Of a DNA stretch of 42,846 nt, positions 17,930-27,096 are shown one piece after another (within the stretch, counting starts at the first letter, position 1; every line of letters begins with the position of its first letter). Source of the DNA: Labrenzia sp. DG1229 (GTDB taxonomy: Bacteria; Pseudomonadota; Alphaproteobacteria; Rhizobiales; Stappiaceae); assembly GCF_000521215.1 (NCBI RefSeq), contig NZ_KI928940.1, forward strand, positions 145,776-188,621. Reading direction: 5' to 3'. Below the pieces are notes generated by a model. The model made no database searches, was not told the origin of the DNA, and saw nothing but the letters and a program-made list of their open reading frames with translations. Both the position numbers and the translations under genes were made by a program.

Positions 17930-18633
17930 GCCGTTCGAAAAAGGGAACCGGCGATCGCGGCCTTCACATCAAGGTCAAAACGTCGGCCGGTCGGCGGGAA
18001 TCGTCAACCCGCTGGCTCGAGCGTCAGCTGAATGATCCCTACGTCCGCCGTGCAAGGGCAGACGGCTATCGATCACGGGCAGCCTACAAGCTGATTGAAA
18101 TCGACGACAAGCACAAGTTGCTGAAACCCGGCTATCGCGTGGTCGATCTCGGCTGCGCACCCGGTGGATGGTGCCAAGTTGCCGTTGAGCGGGTTCAGTC
18201 GAGCGTCGAGGCTCCCAAGGTCGTGGGAATTGATTATCTCGACATGGATCATGTACGTGGTACGACTTTCCTGAAAAAGGACTTCCTCGACAATGATGCA
18301 CCTGCGGCGTTGATGGAGGCACTTGGCGGCAACAGGCCGGATGTTGTGCTTTCGGACATGGCAGCACCGACCACAGGGCACAAGCAGACCGACCATTTGA
18401 GAACGACCCACCTCTTTGAGATTGCGATCGATTTTGCCAGACGGAATCTCGTTCCTGGCGGATCCTTCCTTTCCAAGGTGTTTCGCGGCGGCACGGAAAA
18501 TGCGTTGCTTCAGGATCTGAAGCGAGACTTCAAGACCGTTGCGCATTTGAAACCGCCTGCGAGCCGGAAGGAAAGCCCGGAACTTTATGTGATCGCAAAG
18601 GGATTTCGAGGCAGCGAACTTGATCCGGATTAA
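17926..18633 (+). CDS. rlmE: 23S rRNA (uridine2552-2'-O)-methyltransferase
   Basis: This 235-residue FtsJ/RrmJ-family methyltransferase adds the 2'-O-methyl group to U2552 of 23S rRNA in the A-loop of the large subunit, using S-adenosylmethionine. The SAM-binding motif VVDLGCAPGGW (72–82) and the K-D-K-E catalytic tetrad (K55, D144, K184, E219) are visible. Residues 1–35 are a basic extension not found in the 209-residue E. coli protein. The ATG overlaps the stop of the Ppx/GppA gene by 4 bases. Confidence 0.95.
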   Translation: MSRSKKGTGDRGLHIKVKTSAGRRESSTRWLERQLNDPYVRRARADGYRSRAAYKLIEIDDKHKLLKPGYRVVDLGCAPGGWCQVAVERVQSSVEAPKVVGIDYLDMDHVRGTTFLKKDFLDNDAPAALMEALGGNRPDVVLSDMAAPTTGHKQTDHLRTTHLFEIAIDFARRNLVPGGSFLSKVFRGGTENALLQDLKRDFKTVAHLKPPASRKESPELYVIAKGFRGSELDPD

Positions 18634-18811
18634 AAACGGCGGGCAAGAGGACTGCGAATTCCTGTCCAAGTTGTGAAGGACGGCTCTTTTCTTTCTGTCA
18701 CCTGCGTGTTATTGACCCGCGCCAACTTCTCCGGCACAGCCGAAGCGACTCGTCAGACGCAGCCTTCACCCGCAAGACTGCGTCTCTAGCTATTTTAAAG
18801 GGGAATTGGCC

Positions 18812-20314
18812 ATGGCGTCTTTCTTTGTCCCACCAACCGGACAGCAGGCTCTGACTTTCGACGATGTGCTGCTGATCCCTGGCCATTCGGAAGTCATGCC
18901 AGGTGAAGTAGACCTGAAAACCAGGGTTACTCGCGAGCTTGAACTCAATATTCCAATCCTGTCTTCCGCCATGGACACCGTTACGGAAGGACGCCTGGCA
19001 ATTGCGATGGCGCAAGCCGGCGGCATTGGGGTCATCCATCGGAACCTCACACTGGACCGACAGGCCGAAGAGGTCCGGATGGTCAAGAAATTCGAATCCG
19101 GCATGGTCGTTAACCCGCTTGTCATCGGACCCGAAGCGACATTGCAAGACGCCAATGACCTGATGAAACGGTTTGGCATTTCCGGTGTTCCCGTTGTGGA
19201 AAACGGCGGCTCCGGAGGCCAGGTTGCCGGTAAGCTCGTCGGCATCCTGACCAATCGGGACGTTCGGTTTGCTTCCGACCGGCAGCAGAAAATCCACGAA
19301 CTGATGACCAGTGAAAACCTGGTCACAGTCAGCGACAACGTTAGTCAGGAAGACGCAAAGCGCCTGCTGCATCAAAACAGGATTGAAAAACTGCTGGTGG
19401 TCGATTCAGACAATAACTGCATCGGTCTCATCACCGTGAAGGACATGGAAAAGGCCAAACTCAATCCGAATGCCTCCAAGGACGCACAGGGAAGGCTCCG
19501 CGTTGCGGCGGCCACCAGTGTCGGCGAGGAAGGTTTTGCCAGGGCGGAACGTCTGGTAGATGCCGGTGTCGACATGGTTGTGGTCGATACGGCGCATGGC
19601 CATTCCCAGAAGGTTCTGGACATGGTAGGCCGCGTGAAGAAACTGTCCAATTCGGTGCAGGTTCTGGCGGGCAACGTTGCAACGTCCGAAGGGACAAAGG
19701 CATTGATCGACGCCGGCGCGGATGCTGTCAAGGTAGGCATCGGACCAGGCTCCATCTGCACGACGCGGATCGTGGCGGGTGTCGGTGTGCCCCAGCTCAC
19801 GGCGATCATGGAATCGGTCAACGAGGCGGAAAAACAGGGTGTGCCGGTGGTCGCAGATGGCGGCATCAAGTATTCCGGTGATCTTGCCAAGGCAATTGCC
19901 GCCGGGGCTGCATCCGTCATGGTCGGTTCTCTTCTGGCGGGCACCGAGGAAAGTCCAGGCGAGGTCTATCTTCACCAGGGCCGCTCCTACAAGTCCTATC
20001 GCGGCATGGGGTCAGTCGGTGCCATGGCCCGGGGGTCTGCGGATCGTTACTTCCAGGCTGAAGTCAGGGACAGTCTCAAGCTTGTTCCTGAAGGTATTGA
20101 AGGGCAGGTGCCCTACAAGGGAGCTCTTGGCAGTGTCTTGCACCAGCTTGCCGGCGGCCTGCGCGCTGCCATGGGATATGTCGGCGGCAAGAATATTCTG
20201 GATTATCAGGAAAAGGCGCGCTTTGTGCGGATTTCCGGCGCCGGATTGCGGGAAAGCCATGCACATGACGTGACAATCACGCGCGAAAGTCCGAATTATC
20301 CGTCAAACGTTTGA
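18812..20314 (+). CDS. guaB: inosine-5'-monophosphate dehydrogenase
   Basis: This enzyme oxidises IMP to XMP with NAD, the rate-limiting step toward GMP. The 500-residue protein contains a TIM-barrel catalytic domain split by a pair of CBS domains (about 95–225). The catalytic loop GIGPGSICTT carries C316, and further family motifs are DTAHGH, ADGGI and the RGMGS flap. The ATG at 18812 follows an AAAGGGGA ribosome-binding site at good spacing. A TTG at 18806 is less likely. It is followed closely by rsmB, and guaA lies 2.8 kb downstream on the same strand. Confidence 0.97.
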   Translation: MASFFVPPTGQQALTFDDVLLIPGHSEVMPGEVDLKTRVTRELELNIPILSSAMDTVTEGRLAIAMAQAGGIGVIHRNLTLDRQAEEVRMVKKFESGMVVNPLVIGPEATLQDANDLMKRFGISGVPVVENGGSGGQVAGKLVGILTNRDVRFASDRQQKIHELMTSENLVTVSDNVSQEDAKRLLHQNRIEKLLVVDSDNNCIGLITVKDMEKAKLNPNASKDAQGRLRVAAATSVGEEGFARAERLVDAGVDMVVVDTAHGHSQKVLDMVGRVKKLSNSVQVLAGNVATSEGTKALIDAGADAVKVGIGPGSICTTRIVAGVGVPQLTAIMESVNEAEKQGVPVVADGGIKYSGDLAKAIAAGAASVMVGSLLAGTEESPGEVYLHQGRSYKSYRGMGSVGAMARGSADRYFQAEVRDSLKLVPEGIEGQVPYKGALGSVLHQLAGGLRAAMGYVGGKNILDYQEKARFVRISGAGLRESHAHDVTITRESPNYPSNV

Positions 20315-20365
20315 AATTGAATTGTTGGTCCTTGTTCAAATCGCGGACCGTACCCGGGGATCGAC

Positions 20366-21661
20366 ATGAAAGATGGCGGACGCCTAGCGGCTGCAATTGA
20401 AGTCCTGACAGAAATAGAAAGCCGGCACAGACCGGCCCAGGTCGCCTTGAAGGACTGGGGCAATTCTCACCGATTTGCCGGTTCAGGCGACCGTACCGCG
20501 ATCGGGAACCTCGTATTTGATGCCTTGCGGAACAGGGCGTCGCTTGCTGCGCGAATGGGAAGCGACGTGCCGCGGGCAATCACACTCGCGACTTATGCGG
20601 TAACCTGGCAAAAAGGCATCGAAGCGCTTTCGGACGCGCTTGCACAGGACCGCCACGCGCCGGAAGAACTCACAGACCAGGAAGTTGCCAGGCTTGAGGA
20701 GAGCCTCGACCTGGATATGTCAGCGTCTGATCGGGCAGATGTTCCTGAGTGGTTGTGGCCTGAATTCGTAACAGCCTTCAATGACAGTGCGGTGGAAGAG
20801 GGGCGCGCGCTTGCCACACGTGCGCCGGTGGATCTGAGAACCAATACCTTGAAGGCAGATCGGGAAAAGGTCCTGAAACGCCTCAACCATACGGGCGCGG
20901 TTCCTGCCGGTATTTCGCCGGAAGGCATCCGGATCGAGGCGAAGCCCGGGCTCGGGCGCATGCCTCACGTTCAGGCAGAAGAAGGTTACCGGAAAGGCTG
21001 GTTCGAGTTGCAGGACGAGGCCAGTCAGCTGGCTGCAGTTCTTGCTCAGGCAAGTCCGGGAGAACAGGTTCTGGATTATTGTGCGGGAGGTGGCGGCAAG
21101 ACACTTGCTCTCGCGGCGTCGATGCAGAACAGAGGGCAACTTTACGCATATGACGCGGACAGGCTGCGCCTCGCGCCAATTCATGAACGTCTCCAGCGCG
21201 CAGGTGTGCGGAATATCCAGGTCAGGGATCCGGCGAGCACGACACTTGTGGATCTGGAAAGCCAGATGGACCTGGTGTTCATCGATGCCCCTTGCACAGG
21301 CACCGGCGTCTGGCGTCGCAGACCGGATTCAAAATGGCGTCTGACGGATAAATCACTCGCTGCCCGTGTCGAAGATCAACAACACGTTCTCCAGAACGCG
21401 AGCATGTATGTCAAACCCGGCGGTCGTTTGGTCTATGTGACCTGCTCCGTGTTGCCCAGGGAAAACCAGGAGCAGGTGAAATGGTTCCTGGGGGAAAACA
21501 AGGATTTTGAATCAAGGTCCGTTATCGACAACTGGAACAAGTTGTTACCGTCGCGACCGCAGCCGAAATACGTTTCTGAACGCGGTGAAATCCTGTTGAC
21601 GCCCGCGTCTACCGGTACGGACGGTTTCTTCGTTGCCATGTTTGAGCGAGCATCGCCTTAG
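20366..21661 (+). CDS. rsmB: RsmB-family rRNA (cytosine-C5) methyltransferase
   Basis: This 431-residue protein has an N-terminal helical NusB-like region (about 1–140) and a C-terminal Rossmann methyltransferase domain. SAM-binding sequence LDYCAGGGGKTLAL is followed by the motif IV DAPCTGTG (C310) and motif VI VTCSVLPREN (C360), the two cysteines of RNA m5C methyltransferases. The likely target is a cytosine of 16S rRNA (C967 in E. coli). The protein aligns better with RsmB/Fmu than with RsmF. The gene is 51 bp after guaB and probably co-transcribed. Confidence 0.85.
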   Translation: MKDGGRLAAAIEVLTEIESRHRPAQVALKDWGNSHRFAGSGDRTAIGNLVFDALRNRASLAARMGSDVPRAITLATYAVTWQKGIEALSDALAQDRHAPEELTDQEVARLEESLDLDMSASDRADVPEWLWPEFVTAFNDSAVEEGRALATRAPVDLRTNTLKADREKVLKRLNHTGAVPAGISPEGIRIEAKPGLGRMPHVQAEEGYRKGWFELQDEASQLAAVLAQASPGEQVLDYCAGGGGKTLALAASMQNRGQLYAYDADRLRLAPIHERLQRAGVRNIQVRDPASTTLVDLESQMDLVFIDAPCTGTGVWRRRPDSKWRLTDKSLAARVEDQQHVLQNASMYVKPGGRLVYVTCSVLPRENQEQVKWFLGENKDFESRSVIDNWNKLLPSRPQPKYVSERGEILLTPASTGTDGFFVAMFERASP

Positions 21662-21698
21662 CAGAATCTGAACTCCTACCGGGACGTTCATCAGAAGG

Positions 21699-22889
21699 TC
21701 ACGTGCGATCGCGGCGTTGAAGCCCAAGTATGTTGGGTTCGGGACCAGCGTCCGGCCGGGCAACATCAGACGGTAGCGATTGTTCGCTTTTCACGGTTTC
21801 AGAGTTCGGTCTCTCGTTCCCGGCTTCAGATTGAGTTGGTGCTGGCGGCCTGGTTTCTGCGTAATCCACCGACTTGTGCCGTTCCGTCGAAGATACGTTC
21901 TTGTGCTGATGGTCGATTGAAGAAGCGACAAGGTTTTCTGCGACCTTTCTGACGCGATCGTCCAGACCTCTTCCGGCACTCAGGCCTGTCAGGACCGATC
22001 GGGCTTCTTCGGCATATTTGAGCGAGGCGAGAGCAGCTCCTAGTGCATTGAGAGGCTCCTGAGCGCCCTCATTGAGGTCATGCGCCTCAAGTGCATACCT
22101 GAGTGCAGCGGAGAAATTGCCGAGTTTGCGGCTAAGGACACTGAGACGGACAAGGCAGGACAGGGATGCGGGACTGAGCTTGAGCGCAGCCTCGGCGGCC
22201 TCACAAGCGTCATCCGTGGCTCCTTTTCCGGCAAGTGCGTCCGAAAGAAGTTCAAGAGGAAGAGGGTCTGCGGGTGAAATGGCATTTGCCCGGATTGTAA
22301 GCTCCATGACTTCATCATAGCGCTTGCGGCGGAACAGGACCTCAGAAAGACCGAGCAGCGCAGGCAAATGATCCGGATCGATCTTGAGTGCCTTGCGGAA
22401 GGCTGCAATCGCTGCAGCGCTTTGTCCCGTTTTTGCTTGTGTTTCCGCAAAAAGTGAGAGAACGGCGGGTGATCCAGGCAACAGATGCATCAGCCGTTTT
22501 GCCGTTTCGGCTGCCTCGTGAGGTCTATCGTCGCGAATACACACACTTGCGTAACCGTAGAGCGCATTTCTGTTGTCGGGAACTTGCGCAAGTACGTCGC
22601 GGAAATTCAGACCTGCATTTTCCGTGTCGCCCATGAGAAGTTGGCAATTGCCCAGACTTGCACGGGCGTCCAGATTGTCCGGCTCCGTAAAGACAATACG
22701 GCGAAGTTGGGATTGCGCTTCCTCAAGATAGCCGGCCTGAAGAAGAGCGGATGCCGTTCGGTACGCGATTTCGGAATCCCGTGGAGCCAGTTCCTGTGCT
22801 CTCAGATAGGAAACCAGCGCTTTGTCCAGCTCACCGGATTTTTCCAGGGCAATAGCTTCTTCAAATGTTTCACGAGCAGTTGCGGTCAT
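21699..22889 (-). CDS. tetratricopeptide repeat protein
   Basis: This 396-residue protein consists of about eight or nine TPR units (residues about 5–310) with the alternating small and aromatic residues of the repeat. A disordered, charged C-terminal tail (about 320–396) follows. There is no signal peptide or membrane segment, so it is probably cytoplasmic and acts as a protein-interaction scaffold. No catalytic domain is present. It is convergent with rsmB and divergent from guaA, so it forms its own transcription unit. Its partner is unknown. Confidence 0.75.
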   Translation of the reverse strand: MTATARETFEEAIALEKSGELDKALVSYLRAQELAPRDSEIAYRTASALLQAGYLEEAQSQLRRIVFTEPDNLDARASLGNCQLLMGDTENAGLNFRDVLAQVPDNRNALYGYASVCIRDDRPHEAAETAKRLMHLLPGSPAVLSLFAETQAKTGQSAAAIAAFRKALKIDPDHLPALLGLSEVLFRRKRYDEVMELTIRANAISPADPLPLELLSDALAGKGATDDACEAAEAALKLSPASLSCLVRLSVLSRKLGNFSAALRYALEAHDLNEGAQEPLNALGAALASLKYAEEARSVLTGLSAGRGLDDRVRKVAENLVASSIDHQHKNVSSTERHKSVDYAETRPPAPTQSEAGNERPNSETVKSEQSLPSDVARPDAGPEPNILGLQRRDRT

Positions 22890-23152
22890 ATAAGTTCCGA
22901 CTTTTAGAAGACCTGACCAATGCCCGATCCTGTGGTGGGTGCGGTTGCCGTCTGGCAGACTTTAGTGGACCAGTTCGGCAGGGGTCAAAACGGAAATTTG
23001 CCCGTACACAGCTTGTAGGCAGTACACGGGACGCGGTCCGGCCGGTTCCAGCGATCAGAATCGACCCAATCATGTCATAAAATCCTGTGCGACACGCCTC
23101 AACGCTAAAAATCCGGGTTCAATTTGCAAAAAAGACCGGGTAGAAGCTGGCC

Positions 23153-24709
23153 ATGACACATCATGATCGCCTTCTCATAATCGACTTCGGTTCCCAGGTG
23201 ACCCAGCTCATTGCCCGTCGCCTGCGTGAGCTGAGTGTTTACTGCGAAATTCATCCATTTCAGAAAGTCACCGAATCTTTTCTGACGGAGTTCGCGCCGA
23301 AGGCGGTGATCTTGTCTGGCGGCCCTTCCTCGGTCTTCGCTGACGGCGCCCCCATGCCCCCCGCTTCGGTCTTCGATCTGGGCGTTCCGATCCTCGGTAT
23401 CTGCTATGGCCAGCAGGTGATGATGCACTGTCTGGGGGGGAAAGTGGAAAGGGGACACGGGACTGCTGAATTCGGTCGCGCCTTCGTCACGCCGAAAGAC
23501 GCAGACCTGGTGCTTCTGGAAGGCTGGTTCGAAGATGACAGGGAACAAGTCTGGATGAGTCACGGCGACCACGTCAGCGAGATCGCTCCAGGCTTCGATG
23601 TCTACGGAACGTCGCCGAATGCGCCATTTGCAATTACGGCAGACACCGAGCGCAACTTCTTTGCCGTACAGTTCCATCCCGAGGTGCATCACACGCCGAA
23701 CGGCAAGAAGCTCTATCAAAACTTCGTACGTCTTGCAGGCTTCAAGGGCGACTGGACCATGGGAGCCTACCGCGACGACGCGATCGCCAAGATCCGTAAT
23801 CAGGTTGGCGACAGGAAAGTCATTTGCGGTCTGTCCGGTGGTGTTGACAGTTCGGTGGCCGCCGTCCTGATCCACGAGGCCATCGGTGATCAGTTGACGT
23901 GTGTCTTCGTCGATCACGGACTGCTGCGTTTGAACGAAGCCGATGAAGTGGTGTCCATGTTCCGGGACAACTACAATATTCCGTTGATCCATGCCGATGA
24001 AGCCGATCTCTTCCTGAACGCGCTGGAGGGCGTCTCCGACCCGGAGCAAAAGCGAAAGACAATCGGCAAACTGTTCATCGATGTCTTTCAGAAATATGCC
24101 AACGATATCGATGGAGCCGAATTCCTCGCTCAGGGAACGCTTTATCCGGATGTCATTGAAAGCGTGAGTTTCTCAGGCGGGCCTTCCGTCACCATCAAGT
24201 CTCACCACAACGTCGGCGGTTTGCCGGAAAAGATGGGATTGAAACTGGTCGAACCTTTGCGAGAGCTGTTCAAGGACGAGGTGAGGGCGCTTGGCCGCGA
24301 GCTTGGTTTGCCGGACAGCTTCATCGGCCGCCACCCGTTTCCGGGGCCCGGACTGGCAATCCGCTGCCCGGGAGAAATCACCCGGAATAAACTTGAGATA
24401 CTGCGCAGGGCCGATGCCGTATATATCGACCAGATCCGCAAGCACGGCCTGTATGACGAGATCTGGCAGGCGTTTGTTGCCATCTTGCCCGTTCGCACCG
24501 TTGGAGTCATGGGTGACGGGCGCACATACGACTACGCCTGCGCTCTCAGAGCCGTGACGTCCGTCGATGGCATGACTGCAGATTATTATCCCTTCACGCA
24601 CGAGTTTTTGGGTGAAACGGCAACCCGGATCATCAACGAGGTGCAGGGAATAAACCGGGTGACCTACGACATCACATCAAAGCCTCCCGGCACGATTGAA
24701 TGGGAGTGA
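23153..24709 (+). CDS. guaA: GMP synthase (glutamine-hydrolysing)
   Basis: This 518-residue enzyme aminates XMP to GMP using glutamine and ATP. The N-terminal class I glutamine amidotransferase domain has the triad C84 (GICYGQQ), H175 and E177 (FHPEV). The ATP-pyrophosphatase domain begins with the PP-loop SGGVDSS (228–234). The C-terminal dimerisation domain ends in the conserved KPPGTIEWE. Length and domains are complete. A promoter is expected in the 260-bp gap upstream, shared with the divergent TPR gene. No riboswitch is recognised there. Confidence 0.97.
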   Translation: MTHHDRLLIIDFGSQVTQLIARRLRELSVYCEIHPFQKVTESFLTEFAPKAVILSGGPSSVFADGAPMPPASVFDLGVPILGICYGQQVMMHCLGGKVERGHGTAEFGRAFVTPKDADLVLLEGWFEDDREQVWMSHGDHVSEIAPGFDVYGTSPNAPFAITADTERNFFAVQFHPEVHHTPNGKKLYQNFVRLAGFKGDWTMGAYRDDAIAKIRNQVGDRKVICGLSGGVDSSVAAVLIHEAIGDQLTCVFVDHGLLRLNEADEVVSMFRDNYNIPLIHADEADLFLNALEGVSDPEQKRKTIGKLFIDVFQKYANDIDGAEFLAQGTLYPDVIESVSFSGGPSVTIKSHHNVGGLPEKMGLKLVEPLRELFKDEVRALGRELGLPDSFIGRHPFPGPGLAIRCPGEITRNKLEILRRADAVYIDQIRKHGLYDEIWQAFVAILPVRTVGVMGDGRTYDYACALRAVTSVDGMTADYYPFTHEFLGETATRIINEVQGINRVTYDITSKPPGTIEWE

Positions 24710-24798
24710 TTTCCAGCGATTTTGTCGCGATAATCGCGGGTTCAGGCTTGACCTTTGCCGGTTTGATTCAACTCTCGGACGAGGTGTTGGAGTAAACG

Positions 24799-25332
24799 AT
24801 GAAACGATCCCTGGATCTGACCGCGGACTGCACATCCTGCTCCGCCCTTTGCTGCGTGGTGTTTGCATTCGACAAGTCGGAGTCCTTCGGCATTGACAAG
24901 GCAGCTTGCGAGGTCTGCCCCAATCTGGACGACACCGACCGGTGCAGAATATTCGATGACAGGACTGAACTCGGCTTCAAGGGCTGCATTGCCTATAGCT
25001 GTCATGGTGCGGGCCAGAGGGTGACGCGCGAAGTTTTCAAGGGCGATAGCTGGCGTGACAATCCGGTTCTGATGGCTCCGATGGGGGCAGCTTTGTCGGT
25101 CATGAGGCGAATTCACGAGCTGTTGTTCTTACTCGATTCAGCAAAACTCATGTCGTTGTCGAGCGAAGAAATGTCGGCGCTCCTCGCTCTTGAGAACCTG
25201 CTTGATCCTGAAACAGAGTGGACCGAAAGCAAGCTCCAGAAATATCCTATCGATGCGGTCAGTGTACAAGTGCGCAAGTTCCTGAATTCCTTGCAGCATC
25301 ATGTTACTGGAAGGCCTACTGCGCACACCTGA
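24799..25332 (+). CDS. cysteine-rich putative metal- or Fe-S-binding protein
   Basis: This 177-residue protein has nine cysteines in its first 70 residues: C11-x2-C14-x3-C18-C19, C37-x2-C40, C49, and G-C63-x4-C68. The pattern resembles the CxxCxxxCC zinc/iron-binding family (YkgJ-like). It also closely resembles the cysteine domain that precedes pentapeptide repeats in some actinobacterial proteins, here without any pentapeptide repeats. The remainder is helical. There is no signal peptide. A GGAG ribosome-binding site precedes ATG 24799, 89 bp after guaA. The 3' end overlaps the convergent DksA-like gene by 17 bp. The function is unknown; metal binding is inferred. Confidence 0.7.
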   Translation: MKRSLDLTADCTSCSALCCVVFAFDKSESFGIDKAACEVCPNLDDTDRCRIFDDRTELGFKGCIAYSCHGAGQRVTREVFKGDSWRDNPVLMAPMGAALSVMRRIHELLFLLDSAKLMSLSSEEMSALLALENLLDPETEWTESKLQKYPIDAVSVQVRKFLNSLQHHVTGRPTAHT

Positions 25333-25648
25333 TGCAAAACGCTGCTGCCGGATCGACCTCAAGCCTTTTTTCTGCAATTTCCTCCCCACACTCGACGCAA
25401 GATCCATATTCCCCATCGTCAAGCCGGACAAGCGCCGCCGAGATTTTCTGAATATCCGCTCTTCTTTGCCGCTCTGATGCCTGTGCCATCGCCTGACCCT
25501 GAAGCGCGTCCATGCGCGAAAGCCTCCCGACAGACTGTTGGTCGAGTGTCACGGGTGCGCGAGCCTCTTCGGAAATTTCGCTGTAGTCTTCCAGTTCTTT
25601 CTTGAGCGCTGTCAGCCTGCATCGAACGGCATCTTCGTCTATCGGCAT
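25316..25648 (-). CDS. DksA/TraR family zinc-finger protein
   Basis: The start at ATG 25648 follows GGAGGAT and gives 110 residues. A longer frame to 25702 has no such signal. The sequence is an N-terminal coiled-coil-like helical region (about 5–75) and a C4 zinc finger at the C-terminus (C84-x2-C87, C105-x2-C108), with EYGSCVECGEEI. It is shorter than DksA (about 150 residues). It belongs to the small TraR/YbiI-like group that may bind the RNA polymerase secondary channel. That activity is inferred. It ends convergently over the cysteine-rich gene. Confidence 0.82.
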   Translation of the reverse strand: MPIDEDAVRCRLTALKKELEDYSEISEEARAPVTLDQQSVGRLSRMDALQGQAMAQASERQRRADIQKISAALVRLDDGEYGSCVECGEEIAEKRLEVDPAAAFCIRCAQ

Positions 25649-25872
25649 GAGTATCCTCCGATTTCGAGAATGAAGAAGTCCGATGGAACACGCAAGTCGC
25701 ACAAAAATGTCCTTGATTAGCCAATTTCGAAGGTTTGTTGAATTATTGGCGCCTTACGATTGTTGTCGGGAATGACGCGGGTTGTCGCATCGGATTTGAT
25801 GACGTACTCGTGACTTTGACCAAGCGACCAGTGCTTGCGAAAATGGCCTGTGAATTTTCAGGAGTTTGAGAC

Positions 25873-26250
25873 ATGTATTTTCGGAAAATGTGGATGTATT
25901 GCGCACTGCTTTCGGCGGCACTGGTGATTTCTACATCGACCCACGCCGACGAGGTCGAAATCGTCGACGCAACGGCACGCCAGGCAGGAGACACGTGGTC
26001 ATTCTCTGTAACCCTCAAACATGGTGATACCGGATGGGATCATTACGCAGACTTGTGGCAGGTCTACTCACCCGGCGGCGACCTATTGGGAGAGCGTGTT
26101 CTGCATCATCCGCATGTGGAAGAACAACCGTTTACACGTTCACTCTCCGGTGTCTCGATACCCGACGATCTGGATGAAGTGATTATCCGTGCCCGGGACA
26201 GCGTTCACGGTGTATCAGGCCAGGAATTGCGGATCACCTTGCCGCGCTAA
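25873..26250 (+). CDS. small exported protein of unknown function
   Basis: This 125-residue protein has a clear signal peptide (cleavage near residue 25, THA-DE) and a beta-rich domain of about 100 residues. That domain has conserved-looking segments such as GDTGWDHYADLWQV and GERVLHHPHVEEQPFTRSL. It is predicted to be periplasmic. A CAGGAG ribosome-binding site precedes the ATG. It overlaps the convergent MarC gene by 4 bp. I do not recognise the family beyond its likely immunoglobulin-like beta fold. Confidence 0.65.
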   Translation: MYFRKMWMYCALLSAALVISTSTHADEVEIVDATARQAGDTWSFSVTLKHGDTGWDHYADLWQVYSPGGDLLGERVLHHPHVEEQPFTRSLSGVSIPDDLDEVIIRARDSVHGVSGQELRITLPR

Positions 26251-26882
26251 CCGCGCACGAGTGTCAACACGCCATCCGCCACGAATTGAACCGAAAGAGC
26301 GGCGAGGAGAACACCCAACAGGCGCGTGATGACGAGTTGCGCCGTTTCGCCAAGTAGTCTTTCCAGTCTGTCGGCCAGCAGAAAGGCACCCATGCAGCTT
26401 AAGAGGATAAAGGCAATCACGCCGCCAAGGCCTGCATAGGCGACCGTGTCCGGGGCCTGGCTCGACAGCAGGATGATTGCTGATATGGTAGCAGGGCCCG
26501 AAATCAGGGGGATGGCAAGCGGAAAGATGGCAATTTCATTGACCGTACCGTGATGTCCCTGGGACTCTACCGCTTTTTCTGCTGTTTCCGCCTTGCGCTC
26601 TTGTCTCTTTCCAAAAATCATCTCGATCGCGATCAGGAAGAGCAGAATGCCGCCTGCAACGCGAAACGCTGAAACCGAAATGCCGAGCACATTCAGAACT
26701 GTCTGACCTGAAGCATAGAAAATCAGTAGGATTCCTGCTGCAGTCAGCGTCGCCCGAACCGCAACCTTTCTTCGGTCTGCTCTGCTCATTCCAGCTGTGA
26801 CAGCCAGAAACATCGGCGCAAGACCGACCGGGTCGATCGTAACGAAAAGTGTCGCAAACGCGTTGATGAAATAGTCGAGCAT
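26247..26882 (-). CDS. MarC family integral membrane protein
   Basis: The start at 26882 (MLDYFINAF) gives 211 residues with six predicted transmembrane helices and the MarC/UPF0056 motifs: FVTIDPVGLAPMF near the N-terminus and FPLAIPLISGPATI in the middle. Longer starts at 26900 and 26942 are possible but add a non-conserved leader. The family is of unknown transport function and is no longer thought to cause multiple antibiotic resistance. The gene is divergent from gyrA, sharing a 215-bp upstream region. Confidence 0.88.
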   Translation of the reverse strand: MLDYFINAFATLFVTIDPVGLAPMFLAVTAGMSRADRRKVAVRATLTAAGILLIFYASGQTVLNVLGISVSAFRVAGGILLFLIAIEMIFGKRQERKAETAEKAVESQGHHGTVNEIAIFPLAIPLISGPATISAIILLSSQAPDTVAYAGLGGVIAFILLSCMGAFLLADRLERLLGETAQLVITRLLGVLLAALSVQFVADGVLTLVRG

Positions 26883-27096
26883 TCTGGGCTTCCACGGCAT
26901 TGATGGTGGCTCGGATTCGGCCTTGTTACAGGGGATTGACACCGACTTCGAGCCGCTTTCCTAAATTCATTTTCGCACCCTGTGAATACTCTTTATAACA
27001 TATTGAGTTACAAGGGTTATTGCTGGCGTGGAAAACTGCCTCAAATTTGGCCCATGCGGTTGAATCGGATATAAAAGAACCAGCAATAACAATGAA

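Noticed and set aside
22890..23152. Possible purine riboswitch upstream of guaA
   Set aside because: No recognisable purine, PRPP or guanidine aptamer core was found; the gap only appears to hold divergent promoters.
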